From an uncultured Muribaculaceae bacterium (GTDB taxonomy: Bacteria; Bacteroidota; Bacteroidia; Bacteroidales; Muribaculaceae): 14,899 bases of DNA. The notes under the pieces are model-generated. The model ran no database searches and was not told the DNA's origin. It saw only the letters and a program-made list of their open reading frames with translations. The translations under genes and the position numbers were made by a program. Where the stretch lies: the NCBI GenBank assembly GCA_910586455.1, contig CAJUHX010000051.1:1-14899 (forward strand). Direction: 5' to 3'. The stretch's first letter is position 1. The number at the start of each line of letters is the position of its first letter. This document shows positions 1 through 8,522 of the stretch, one piece after another.

Positions 1-221
1 TTGGCCTACTTTGACTTACATTTTATGTTGTAAAGCATGCTTTTTTAGCATGGTTCGGTGAAACAGATAACCAAATGGCTCAATTCAAAAAAAGAATCAG
101 TGCGACTTATATTGTTAAATCCGAAGATGAAATTCAGCCCCACTGCGGCGTTAACACAAGCAGGATACAATATATATATAATATACCCGTTAAATAATAG
201 CAACGAATAATTAAGCCAATC
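1..221. other. Upstream intergenic region, no gene recognised
   Basis: This AT-rich stretch precedes the first porU-like gene. I see no convincing coding frame and no clean TAnnTTTG promoter box. It contains a short palindrome AAAGCATGCTTT at 32-43 followed by a few T residues, and an AT dinucleotide run near 172-184. It probably carries the promoter of the gene at 222 and perhaps the end of a transcript from the left, but nothing here can be assigned firmly. Confidence 0.4.
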
Positions 222-3200
222 ATGATTCAAAAGATACTTTTCATGGTCGCATTCGCCGCGCTGATGAATCTTGGCGCCGCAGCACTGCCTTTGTCGCATT
301 ATGCCGACGAGTCGGTTCTGGCGTCAGGCTCATGGGTGAAAGTGCGGGTTGACCAATCCGGACTGTACCGCATCAAGGCCTCAGAATTGCGCAAGATGGG
401 TTTTTCCGATCCTTCGCTTGTGCGTGTATATGGCTATGGCGGTTACCGACAGCCCGACCAACTTACTGCCGCGAACTACATCGACGATCTGCCGCTGCTG
501 CAAAGTGTAAATGATTCCGACGGTGTTGTATTCTACGCCCAGGGGGCGTACACCCGCAGCCTGTACAACTCGAGTTCGGGCTACATAATCCATACACCGA
601 GCGTATATTCCGACTACTCGTACTATTTTCTAAGTGACAGCGGCGCAGAAAACCGCCCTATCGAGAGTATAGGCAGTCCTGTAACGACAGAGCCGTCGAC
701 GAGTTTCATGGAGGTGGCTCACCACGAGAAGGAACTGGTATCACCGGCCGAAGCCGGAGCTCAGTTTTTGGGCGAGGACTTCCGCTACACCCCCACCCGG
801 ACCCTGAGTTTCAATACTCCCGACGCGGTATCCGGAGGCGACGCATGGTTTGAATGTTCATTTGCCAGCGAAGTTTTCGGAGCGGTATCACAGCTAAAAT
901 TCAGTGCCAACGGCACCGAGCTGCCGGCAGTGAGCGAGGACAATATCGCCGGCGCCCCCTCCGATGAGCACTACTATGGCCGCGCCGCCACCACACATCA
1001 TAGTTTCAGCCACAGCGGCGACCGCCTGCAACTGCAGATAAACTACGTACCCGGTGCCACCTGCCATGCGGCGTGGCTCGACTATGTGACCCTCAACTAC
1101 GAACGTCGGCTCGCACTACCGGCCTCGGGCTACCTTGCATTCAGCAGTTCCAAGCGCCAGTTGCAGCTGAGCAACGCAACAGGCAACGTAACCATCTGGG
1201 ACGTGACAGACCCGCTGAACATACTGAAAGTAGACGCACTGGCCGCCGGCGACAAACTCAGCTGGACATCCGGGGCCACAGGACTGCGCCATTACGTAGC
1301 CTTCAAGAGCAATGCCAGCCTGGCCCAGCCGGATGCAGCAGGCAACGTGGCCAACCAGAACCTTCACTCCCTGAGCGACGCCGATATGGTTATAGTGACA
1401 TTCAGCCAATGGCAGAATCAGGCAGAGCGTCTGGCCGAGCATCACCGCAACGGTCCGGACTCCCTACAGGTACATGTGGTAGACATAAATCAGGTGTACA
1501 ACGAGTTCGGCAGCGGTACAGCCGATGTCAGCGCCATACGAAAGCTGTGCAAGATGCTTTACGACCGTGGCAACGAGGGCAAGCGCCCGCTGCGCTACGT
1601 GTTGCTTATGGGTGCCGCCACCTTCGACGAGCGTCACCTGTTGGAGGGCACCCGCAGCTCGCGCCCATACACCATACCCGGCTGGCAGACAAAACAGATG
1701 TCGCTGGCTCTTAGCGATAACCAAGGATTTGCCACCGACGATTTCGTGGGAATGCTCGAAGACAACGAAGGCGGCAACCTGAGTTCGGCATACATATCGG
1801 TAGCCGTGGGCCGCATACCTGTGCGCAATGTCACACAGGCCAAAAGCATAGTAGACAAACTGCTGCAATATGCCAACGAATCGAAGCGCGGCACCTGGCG
1901 AAACCGGGTTATGCTGATAGCCGACGACTGCAACAATGGCGACCACCTGAAACAGAGCGAACGTCTGGTGGCAAACCTGTGCAAAGACCCTCGCCAGCAA
2001 CACATATTCACCAAAATATATATCGACGCATACGAATACAGCGGCCAAGTACCACTGCGGGCCCGCGATGAGATGTTTCAGGCTCTTGACGAAGGAGTGA
2101 TGTGGTGGAACTTCATAGGCCACGGCAACCCCAGCAAATGGACCGGCAACGACATACTGACCTTCAACGACATCAACAAAGCCTACTGGCGCCAGGTGCC
2201 GGTAATCTACGCAGCCACCTGTGACTTTCTGCGCTGGGACTCGAACGTCACCTCCGGCGGCGAACTGCTGTTTTTCGAGCGCAACGGCGGCTGTTCGGCC
2301 ATGATATGCGCCACCCGTCCGGTGAACATATCCGACAACGGCTACCTGTCGAACGGCATGGGCTACAGTCTGGCACGCCGCGACGAACAGGGGCGCCCAT
2401 ACCCTATAGGCGAAATATACCGCTGGGCCAAGAATAATCTCTACGGCAACAGCGACCAGCCACTGAGCGGGTCGAACCAGAACAAACTGCGCTTTGTGCT
2501 GATGGGCGACCCGGCCATGCGCCTGCCCAGACCAAGCAATATAGTGCGCCTCGACTCAATAAACGGCATAGCTGTGGAGGACAACAAGGGCGACAACCAA
2601 ATCAAAGCCCGCTCGCTGACCCGCATCAGCGGCACCGTAACCGACCCGCTGAGCGGCGAAATACTAAGTAACTTCAACGGCACCCTGCACTACGACCTGT
2701 ACGACGCCGAATACTCCCGCACCACCCTCGGCCACGGCGAGAAAGGCGGTTTCGACCAGCCTAAAATCACCTTCGAAAACATGGGCAGCCGTCTGGCCTC
2801 AGGCGCAGCCAAGGTGGAAAACGGATACTTTACATTTATTATAGCTATGCCCGAAGAAGTATCGCAGGTATGGCGTCCGGCAACCTTAAACATGCACGCT
2901 ATAAGCGACAACGCCGACAAAGCAGAGGCTCCGCTGGCAGATGCCGTAGGTGTGAGTCACGACTTCTACATTTTCGATGTAGACAATGACGTAGAACCCG
3001 ACAAGCAGGCACCGAAAATCGAATGGCTTGCCATAAACCATCCAAACTTCACCCAGGGCTCCACAGTAAACTCCACCCCCATGATACTGGCCCGCGTAAG
3101 CGACGACCGCGGCATAAACCTGTCGAGTGCCGGCGTAGGACGCCAGATGAGCATAACGCTCGACGGCAAGACGTCGTTTACCGACGTATCGCAGTACTAT

Positions 3201-3665
3201 ACACCTGACGCCGACGGTGCTGTAGCCGGCGAGATAGCCTATCCTATGAGCGAACTTGCCGACGGCAATCACGTGATAAGTCTGCGGGTGTGGGATACTG
3301 ACGGTAACTATGCCGATGCCAAAGCCGAATTCTTTGTCAGCGCCAACGCTGCGCCGGAACTGTTCGACGTATATACCGACGCCAACCCGGCGCACACCGA
3401 GGCCAACTTCTATCTGAGCCACAACCAGCCCGACGCCACCATGACTGTGACAGTGAGCGTGTACACCCTTAGCGGCAGCCCGGTATGGTCGCAGACCGAA
3501 ACCGGCCGAAGCGACATGTTCCTGACCCAGCCTCTGACCTGGAACCTGACCGACAATGCCGGCCGACGTGTGGAGCGCGGCATATACGTGTACCGCGCCA
3601 CCATATCGAGCGGCAACGACAACTACTCGACCGCATCGCGCAAGCTGGCAGTGGCCGCATACTGA
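222..3665 (+). CDS. porU: PorU-type C25 cysteine peptidase, type IX secretion sortase
   Basis: PorU is the outer-membrane sortase of the type IX secretion system: it cleaves the C-terminal signal of cargo proteins and attaches them to the cell surface. The 1147-aa product starts with a signal peptide (hydrophobic residues about 5-21, AAA before LPL). It then has a PorU N-terminal region (about 25-380), a C25 gingipain-like domain (about 386-767) and a C-terminal beta domain (about 1053-1147) ending in a GIYVYRATI pattern typical of type IX signals. The catalytic pair is visible as His634 in GHG and Cys667 in AATC. Their 33-residue spacing equals that recalled for Porphyromonas PorU (His657/Cys690). 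Other family blocks are NEFGSGTADVSAIRKL, TDDFVGML, VAVGRIPVR and RVMLIADD. The length matches the family (about 1150 aa). The start at 222 is chosen because the signal peptide follows at once; there is no Shine-Dalgarno sequence, as usual in this phylum. A paralog lies 1.3 kb downstream, and which of the two is the housekeeping sortase is uncertain. Confidence 0.9.
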   Translation: MIQKILFMVAFAALMNLGAAALPLSHYADESVLASGSWVKVRVDQSGLYRIKASELRKMGFSDPSLVRVYGYGGYRQPDQLTAANYIDDLPLLQSVNDSDGVVFYAQGAYTRSLYNSSSGYIIHTPSVYSDYSYYFLSDSGAENRPIESIGSPVTTEPSTSFMEVAHHEKELVSPAEAGAQFLGEDFRYTPTRTLSFNTPDAVSGGDAWFECSFASEVFGAVSQLKFSANGTELPAVSEDNIAGAPSDEHYYGRAATTHHSFSHSGDRLQLQINYVPGATCHAAWLDYVTLNYERRLALPASGYLAFSSSKRQLQLSNATGNVTIWDVTDPLNILKVDALAAGDKLSWTSGATGLRHYVAFKSNASLAQPDAAGNVANQNLHSLSDADMVIVTFSQWQNQAERLAEHHRNGPDSLQVHVVDINQVYNEFGSGTADVSAIRKLCKMLYDRGNEGKRPLRYVLLMGAATFDERHLLEGTRSSRPYTIPGWQTKQMSLALSDNQGFATDDFVGMLEDNEGGNLSSAYISVAVGRIPVRNVTQAKSIVDKLLQYANESKRGTWRNRVMLIADDCNNGDHLKQSERLVANLCKDPRQQHIFTKIYIDAYEYSGQVPLRARDEMFQALDEGVMWWNFIGHGNPSKWTGNDILTFNDINKAYWRQVPVIYAATCDFLRWDSNVTSGGELLFFERNGGCSAMICATRPVNISDNGYLSNGMGYSLARRDEQGRPYPIGEIYRWAKNNLYGNSDQPLSGSNQNKLRFVLMGDPAMRLPRPSNIVRLDSINGIAVEDNKGDNQIKARSLTRISGTVTDPLSGEILSNFNGTLHYDLYDAEYSRTTLGHGEKGGFDQPKITFENMGSRLASGAAKVENGYFTFIIAMPEEVSQVWRPATLNMHAISDNADKAEAPLADAVGVSHDFYIFDVDNDVEPDKQAPKIEWLAINHPNFTQGSTVNSTPMILARVSDDRGINLSSAGVGRQMSITLDGKTSFTDVSQYYTPDADGAVAGEIAYPMSELADGNHVISLRVWDTDGNYADAKAEFFVSANAAPELFDVYTDANPAHTEANFYLSHNQPDATMTVTVSVYTLSGSPVWSQTETGRSDMFLTQPLTWNLTDNAGRRVERGIYVYRATISSGNDNYSTASRKLAVAAY

Positions 3666-3695
3666 CGCCCGGGGCCATGACTCGACGGGGCAAAA

Positions 3696-3727
3696 TTGAC
3701 GAAATTAAGAAAAAATTCGTAACTTTG
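3696..3727 (+). promoter_or_regulatory. Bacteroidetes-type promoter of rex
   Basis: A TTG at 3696-3698 is separated by 21 bases from TAACTTTG at 3720-3727, a perfect match to the Bacteroidetes -7 box TAnnTTTG. The rex ATG is at 3734, only six bases after the box, so the transcript would have almost no leader. The promoter lies in the 68-bp gap after the first porU gene, which shows that rex can be transcribed independently of it. Confidence 0.75.
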
Positions 3728-3733
3728 CATATT

Positions 3734-4378
3734 ATGAACGACATCAAGCCAGCTAAATCCCCATTGCTGCCGGAGCCAACTCTGCGCCGGCTGCCATGGT
3801 ATCTGGCCATTGTCAGCACCATGCGCAAGGCCGGCATCGAGTTTGTATCGTCGACGCGCATAGCCGAGGAAAGCAACGTAGACGCCTCGCAGATAGCCAA
3901 GGACCTGTCGTTTCTGAGCATCAAGGGCAAAACCCGCATAGGCTACGAAGTGGCCTCGCTCGAGAAAGAACTGCGTGAGTTTCTGGGCTTTATGGAGTCG
4001 CATCGCGCCATAATGGTTGGCAGCGGCTCGCTGGGCGCCGCGCTTATCCACGACTCCGGTCTTCAGCGCTATGGTCTGGACATTGTGGCCGGTATCGACG
4101 TAGACCCATCGCTGGTAGACAGCGAAATAGCAGGAATACACATATACCACCCCGACGATATGGAGCGCGTAATTACAGAGAACACCGTAACCATAGGCAT
4201 CATAGCCGTGCCGGCCAACTCTGCCCAGGACATGGCCGACCGCCTGGTCGAAGCCGGCATAAAAGCGCTGTGGAACTTTACGCCGCGCCGGCTGCGTGCG
4301 CCCAAAGACGTGGTAATCACAAACACCTCCATTTATTCACATCTGGCGGTGATGTACAACCGCCTTCACCAACAATGA
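3734..4378 (+). CDS. rex: Redox-sensing transcriptional repressor Rex
   Basis: Rex is a cytoplasmic dimer that binds operators near fermentation and respiration genes and releases DNA when NADH rises relative to NAD+. The 214-aa product has an N-terminal winged helix (about 12-85) with the Rex-typical stretch around KDLSFLSIKGKTRIGYEV. A Rossmann NAD(H) domain follows, with the dinucleotide loop G96-S-G98-S-L-G101 and the strand GIDVDP ending in an acidic residue. It closes with the domain-swap helix region (SIYSHLAVMYNRL). The frame is open further upstream to 3485, but homology begins at the 3734 ATG, which sits directly behind a TAnnTTTG promoter. Its stop overlaps the next start (ATGA at 4375-4378), so it is probably translationally coupled to the FAH-like gene. 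Length is typical for Rex. Confidence 0.95.
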   Translation: MNDIKPAKSPLLPEPTLRRLPWYLAIVSTMRKAGIEFVSSTRIAEESNVDASQIAKDLSFLSIKGKTRIGYEVASLEKELREFLGFMESHRAIMVGSGSLGAALIHDSGLQRYGLDIVAGIDVDPSLVDSEIAGIHIYHPDDMERVITENTVTIGIIAVPANSAQDMADRLVEAGIKALWNFTPRRLRAPKDVVITNTSIYSHLAVMYNRLHQQ

Positions 4379-4926
4379 AAGCCATACTCTGCGATAAGCG
4401 CTCCCTTGCAATGCCTCTGCCGGCGATACGCCTTATAGCCGACTCGGCCATAGGACGTCAACGCGAGCCTTACTGGCTCGACTCCGACAGCGGACTAAGC
4501 TACACCGCACTCATTTGCCCCTGCTACCGTGTGGGCAGACTCGGAAAGAACATCGACCGCAAATTTGCCGCCAGATACATCGACGCCATAACTACGGCCG
4601 CCGTAATCCTGCCCTCGGAATACGCCGACACACCGATGGACGCACCGGAGATATTCTTTGCGTCGACCAATGCCCTGATACCGGGCGACGACACCGAAAT
4701 AGCCGAAGAGGCCATGCATACGATTGAGGCCGCCGGCAAGCGGCTCGAATTTCAGTCAAGCGATTTTATAGGCGATGCCGTGGCCCGACTTACCAACTAC
4801 ATGACAATCAAAAACGGCGACAGGCTTATCGACTGCGGCCACGCCATAGCCATACCACTGTACCCGCGCGGTGTAGTAGAGGCGACTCTCGACAGGCTGA
4901 CTGTGCTGAAATTCAAAGCACATTAA
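4375..4926 (+). CDS. Divergent FAH-family protein, probable pseudoenzyme
   Basis: This 183-aa protein resembles the Bacteroidetes fumarylacetoacetate hydrolase (FAH)/2-hydroxyhepta-diene-dioate isomerase family. The block RVGRLGKNI (52-60) followed by a DRKFAARYIDAIT-like stretch matches the conserved strand and helix of that fold. NYMTIKNGDRLIDCG (141-155) matches the usual FTLKxGDLIFTGTP segment. In active members the strand before RxGKNI carries an HYExE metal-binding motif. Here it reads LSYTALICP (41-49), so the acidic pair is Tyr43/Ala45. The GTP turn is also gone (DCG), and the N-terminal lid is short. The fold is therefore probably kept but metal-dependent chemistry lost. The start is fixed by the ATGA overlap with rex; the frame is open upstream to 4270 inside rex. 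Function unknown; the coupling suggests a role tied to Rex or expression at the same level. Confidence 0.72.
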   Translation: MKAILCDKRSLAMPLPAIRLIADSAIGRQREPYWLDSDSGLSYTALICPCYRVGRLGKNIDRKFAARYIDAITTAAVILPSEYADTPMDAPEIFFASTNALIPGDDTEIAEEAMHTIEAAGKRLEFQSSDFIGDAVARLTNYMTIKNGDRLIDCGHAIAIPLYPRGVVEATLDRLTVLKFKAH

Positions 4927-4955
4927 GAAGTGCCACCGTACGGCGTTCACATTAG

Positions 4956-4976
4956 TTGTTAAACAAGCTCTAACAA
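4956..4976. promoter_or_regulatory. Possible Rex-like operator before second porU paralog
   Basis: TTGTTA at 4956-4961 is mirrored by TAACAA at 4971-4976 with nine bases between. The left half also forms the near-palindrome TTGTTAAACAA (4956-4966). The half-sites resemble Rex operator halves (TTGTGA/TCACAA in many bacteria), and rex lies just upstream. The spacing is wider than the usual six bases, so this is tentative. It sits 10 bases before the start of the second C25 gene, where bound protein could block expression. Confidence 0.25.
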
Positions 4977-4985
4977 AAGGCACCG

Positions 4986-7900
4986 ATGCGACTGAAAACG
5001 CTATCTTATTATATGTGTGTAGCTGTGGCGGCACTGGCAGCCTCGGTCACTGCAGATGCACTGCCGCCTGACCACTTCAGCCGACGCTCACTGCTGAGCG
5101 ACGGCAAATGGATAAAGGTAAAAGTAAGCCACAGCGGCATGCAGGCAATCAGCTTCGAACAATTGCGGGAATGGGGCTTCGACACCCCATCGAAAGTGGC
5201 CGTGTACGGTTTCGGCAACGCCGAACTGGCCGGACGGACCTCTTTTGCCGACGACATACCCGATGACCTCACGCCCACAGCAACACTCACTACCGCCGAC
5301 CGCATAATATTTTACGGCGAAGCTACCACACGGCTACGGGCCACGTCGCACAACACCCTCGAATACATACACAACGTCTACGACAATTACGGATACTACT
5401 TTCTGAGCGACAGCGGAGAAAGTACCCCGATACGCTACATCGACTACAGCCCCGACGATGCAGGCAGTGTGCAGACCACCCATTTGTGTGCCAATATACA
5501 CCAGCCCGACGACCACAACCCCATGAGCGGCGGAGCCTTCTGGCTCGGCCCCGCATTGTCGCAGGACAGCAGCCTGGAGTACAGTTTCGACATAAAAAGG
5601 TTTCAAGCCTCCGACGAAACCGACAGCTACGGCACTATGTGCTACACCTTTGTGGCCGGCGACGACAGCGACACCACCACCGTAAACGTAATGCCGCCGT
5701 CCGGCATAGCAATCAGCGATATCATCAAGCGACATACGTTGCGCACCGGCAGTGCAAACACATATTTCAACAGCGCCAGCGGCTCGGTCCGCTTCCGTCC
5801 CCTTGCGGCCGACGGCCTCGAAAACCAACGCATTACCTTCGGCTTCAGGCTGCATAAAAAGGCCCGGAAGCCACGGTTTGCAGCCATAAAAAATGTGTGG
5901 GCAATCTACCCCCGCCGCAACGAGCTGAACGGCGAAAGCCAGTTGCAGATGTCGCTTGCCGCCACTGCCGCCGGCCGCAATTTTATGTTCACAAGCCCGA
6001 GGAAAGCAGAGGCCTGGGACATCAGTGACCCGCTGGACATATATGCCTGCCGAACAAAGTACAACGCCGACAACGGCACATACTCAGGCAGCCTCGAACG
6101 CATGTACGGCCCCGGCCATGCCGTGCCACAACTGATGGTCTTCGACCCTGAGGGCGAACTCTACACACCGGAATACTGCTGCGAAGTGCCCCCTCAGAAC
6201 ATACACGGCGACGAGTCACCCGACATGGTAATAATAAGTACCGACGAACTCTACGACGCCGCATGCGAACTGGCCGACATACACCGCAGTTTCGGCAGCA
6301 CAGTAAACGTGTACACCCACAATCAGGTACTGAACGAATTCGGCAGTGGCGGAGCATCGCCCATGGCATATAAAATGATGGTAAAGATGTTCTACGACCG
6401 CGCACCTCGGCGCTTCCGCAATCTGCTGCTCTACGGCCCGGCCACCTGGGACTTCCGTAGCCTGGTGATGCCCGACAACGAATATCTGCTCACCTTTCTG
6501 GCCGACCGCGAAAGCCACTACAAGGAATGCTCGGCCAACTTCAGCAGCGACGCATACTTCGGCATGGTCGACGACAGCTACAGCAATCTTACGATAGAGA
6601 TGGCCGACCAGCCGGTGGCCGTAGGACGTCTGAACGTTGCCAACAGCGGAGCGGCTCACGACGTAAACATGAAGATACACCACTACATGTCCAACCCGCC
6701 CGACCCCGCCGTATTCGCCCGCCTGCTGGTAATCAGTTGCGACGGCGACGCCAACGCCCACTTCTACCAGGGACAGGACGCTGCAGACAATACTCTGGCA
6801 GTGAATCCGGCATTTACCGCCACCAGAGCCCACGTCAGCTTATATCCTGTGGCGAACGGCAAAGCCGAATTCACCACCCGCAAGGCCATGTCGGCGCTGT
6901 ACGATGGTCAGGGCTTATTCGACTACACCGGCCACGGCGATGAAAACAATCTGGGCCGTGGCAACGCCATAGTATGGCAGAAAGCCTCCTCGACAATGAT
7001 GAACAACCCGCACTACCCCGTGGCAATGCTGTCGACCTGCTCGGCCTATAACTTCGACCACGGCAACAACGACATAGCCACATCACTGACCTTCAAGGCC
7101 GGAGCAGGCGCCATCGCCACTATAGGCGCATGCCGCAAGGTTTATCTGGCCTACAACGGCATATTCAACAACGCTGTGTTGCAGAGTTATGCCCAATCGG
7201 CACCCGGAGCCACCATAGGCGACATGTACACCCGGGCGCGGCGCAAGGCAGTGGCCGACTGCCGCAGCAACAAGGAAGCCATGGCCAACAACATGTGCTA
7301 CAACCTCTGCGGCGACCCGCTGACAAAACTGCCCGTGCCAGACTACAACGCCACCATCACCACCATCGGCAACAAACAGGCCCTCGCACCCGGCACAAAG
7401 CTCGCAGCAGCACCGGGCAGCCGGATTACCATCAGCGGAAACATTTGCGACAAAGACGGTAAAAGCGTAAAAAACTTCAACGGTAGCATCCGCGCCATTA
7501 TTTACGACGGTCCGTCGGAGCGCCGCCAATACAGCGCCGCAGGCACCGATACCGTGCGCACCATATCGCTTGAAGAAGAAATTCTGGCCGAATGTGCAGG
7601 CCGTGTGAAAGCAGGCGAGTTCACAATCGACTTGTGTCTGCCCGAACCACGCATCGCAGGAATACGCAACCGAATCATACTCTCGGCCATCTCCGACGGC
7701 ACCACCCGCTATAGCGCACTCGGATTCACCGACTGCCTCGCAATCGACCCAGAAGGTGACTGCGGCACCGACGTGCAGACAACCAAGCCCGTAATCAGCC
7801 GGATGTATATCGACTCGCCCGCCTCGGGCAGCAACTGCCAGCTGGCCGCCGACAGCACCCACACGTTCTACGCCATTGTCGAGGCTCCGGGCACAGGCAT

Positions 7901-8414
7901 CAGCAACTCGAGCGCCATAATCGGAGGCACACCGAGGCTCACTCTCGACGGACGGCGCGATTACCCGGGAATAGGGTCGAACTTCACTATCGACTCTTTG
8001 GGCCGCTACGTATTCGCCATGCCCCTGACCAGCGAACTAACAGCCGGACACCACCATCTGAAGTTCTCGCTCGCCAACACTCTTGGCGAGCCGGCATCGC
8101 GCTCCATCAGCTTCCTGATCACACCTGCCGCATACAAAGTAGGCATCAGCGTGACTGAAACCACAGCCACAGAATGCGCCACCATAGAAATAGAAAGCGA
8201 AGCAGCCTGCACCACCAACCGCCTGCTCATACGCGACTACACCGGGCACACCGTGTTCTCAGCCTCGGATATAAGCTTCCCCTACCGCTGGAACCTGAAT
8301 GACAACAATGGGAACCACGTAGCCGACGGAGCCTACACCGCAACAGTGATGGTGGCCGACAGCAAAGGCAGCGGAGCCTCGGCCCCGGCACTGATTACAG
8401 TGATACGCAACTGA
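4986..8414 (+). CDS. Second PorU-like C25 peptidase (paralog of gene at 222)
   Basis: This 1142-aa protein has the same architecture as the first gene. It has a signal peptide (hydrophobic about 5-24, ADA before LPP) and a PorU-like N-terminal region; in both proteins the sequence GYYFLSDSGE or its close relative occurs near residue 135. The C25 domain spans about 411-782, and a C-terminal beta domain about 1051-1142 contains WNLNDNNGNHVADGAYTATV. The catalytic pair is His650 in TGHGDE and Cys685 in LSTCSAY, spaced by 35 residues rather than 33. Family blocks LNEFGSGGASPMAYKMM, SDAYFGMVDD and VAVGRLNV are clear. It is much diverged from its neighbour, so the duplication is old. It could be a second sortase for a subset of cargo, a surface protease that is itself exported, or the main PorU. 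It lies 59 bp after the FAH-like gene and may be in the rex transcript. Confidence 0.82.
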   Translation: MRLKTLSYYMCVAVAALAASVTADALPPDHFSRRSLLSDGKWIKVKVSHSGMQAISFEQLREWGFDTPSKVAVYGFGNAELAGRTSFADDIPDDLTPTATLTTADRIIFYGEATTRLRATSHNTLEYIHNVYDNYGYYFLSDSGESTPIRYIDYSPDDAGSVQTTHLCANIHQPDDHNPMSGGAFWLGPALSQDSSLEYSFDIKRFQASDETDSYGTMCYTFVAGDDSDTTTVNVMPPSGIAISDIIKRHTLRTGSANTYFNSASGSVRFRPLAADGLENQRITFGFRLHKKARKPRFAAIKNVWAIYPRRNELNGESQLQMSLAATAAGRNFMFTSPRKAEAWDISDPLDIYACRTKYNADNGTYSGSLERMYGPGHAVPQLMVFDPEGELYTPEYCCEVPPQNIHGDESPDMVIISTDELYDAACELADIHRSFGSTVNVYTHNQVLNEFGSGGASPMAYKMMVKMFYDRAPRRFRNLLLYGPATWDFRSLVMPDNEYLLTFLADRESHYKECSANFSSDAYFGMVDDSYSNLTIEMADQPVAVGRLNVANSGAAHDVNMKIHHYMSNPPDPAVFARLLVISCDGDANAHFYQGQDAADNTLAVNPAFTATRAHVSLYPVANGKAEFTTRKAMSALYDGQGLFDYTGHGDENNLGRGNAIVWQKASSTMMNNPHYPVAMLSTCSAYNFDHGNNDIATSLTFKAGAGAIATIGACRKVYLAYNGIFNNAVLQSYAQSAPGATIGDMYTRARRKAVADCRSNKEAMANNMCYNLCGDPLTKLPVPDYNATITTIGNKQALAPGTKLAAAPGSRITISGNICDKDGKSVKNFNGSIRAIIYDGPSERRQYSAAGTDTVRTISLEEEILAECAGRVKAGEFTIDLCLPEPRIAGIRNRIILSAISDGTTRYSALGFTDCLAIDPEGDCGTDVQTTKPVISRMYIDSPASGSNCQLAADSTHTFYAIVEAPGTGISNSSAIIGGTPRLTLDGRRDYPGIGSNFTIDSLGRYVFAMPLTSELTAGHHHLKFSLANTLGEPASRSISFLITPAAYKVGISVTETTATECATIEIESEAACTTNRLLIRDYTGHTVFSASDISFPYRWNLNDNNGNHVADGAYTATVMVADSKGSGASAPALITVIRN

Positions 8415-8454
8415 TGCGGGCCACCGCGATTTCAAAGCAATTTCCGCAGTTAAA

Positions 8455-8487
8455 TTAACAAAATTTACTTAGAAATCACTATCTTTG
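8455..8487 (+). promoter_or_regulatory. Promoter of the trpS-meaB cluster
   Basis: TATCTTTG at 8480-8487 matches the Bacteroidetes -7 box TAnnTTTG exactly. A weaker upstream element TTAACA (8455-8460) stands 19 bases before it. The leader to the trpS ATG at 8523 would be about 30 bases and shows no Shine-Dalgarno sequence. A small palindrome GTTAAATTAAC (8449-8459) overlaps the upstream element. Confidence 0.65.
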
Positions 8488-8522
8488 CAAACTAAATCGA
8501 CAAACCGCACGTATATAAATAT

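Noticed and set aside
32..52. AAAGCATGCTTT and CATGC/GCATG as a terminator of an upstream gene
   Set aside because: The stems are only 5-6 bp and no upstream gene is visible in the window, so there is nothing to terminate on this evidence.
45..299. An 84-codon minus-strand frame across the porU start
   Set aside because: It overlaps the signal peptide region of a well-supported gene and has no recognisable family or start signal.
1073..1714. A 213-codon plus-strand frame inside the first porU gene, and several long antisense frames (for example 1464-2123, 7083-7862)
   Set aside because: They overlap a gene with clear family motifs, have compositionally biased nonsense-like translations and show no recognisable domains. 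GC-rich genes routinely give such shadow frames.
8415..8448. Terminator after the second porU paralog (GCGG/CCGC and TGCGG/CCGCA pairings)
   Set aside because: Stems are only 4-5 bp, and no T run follows.
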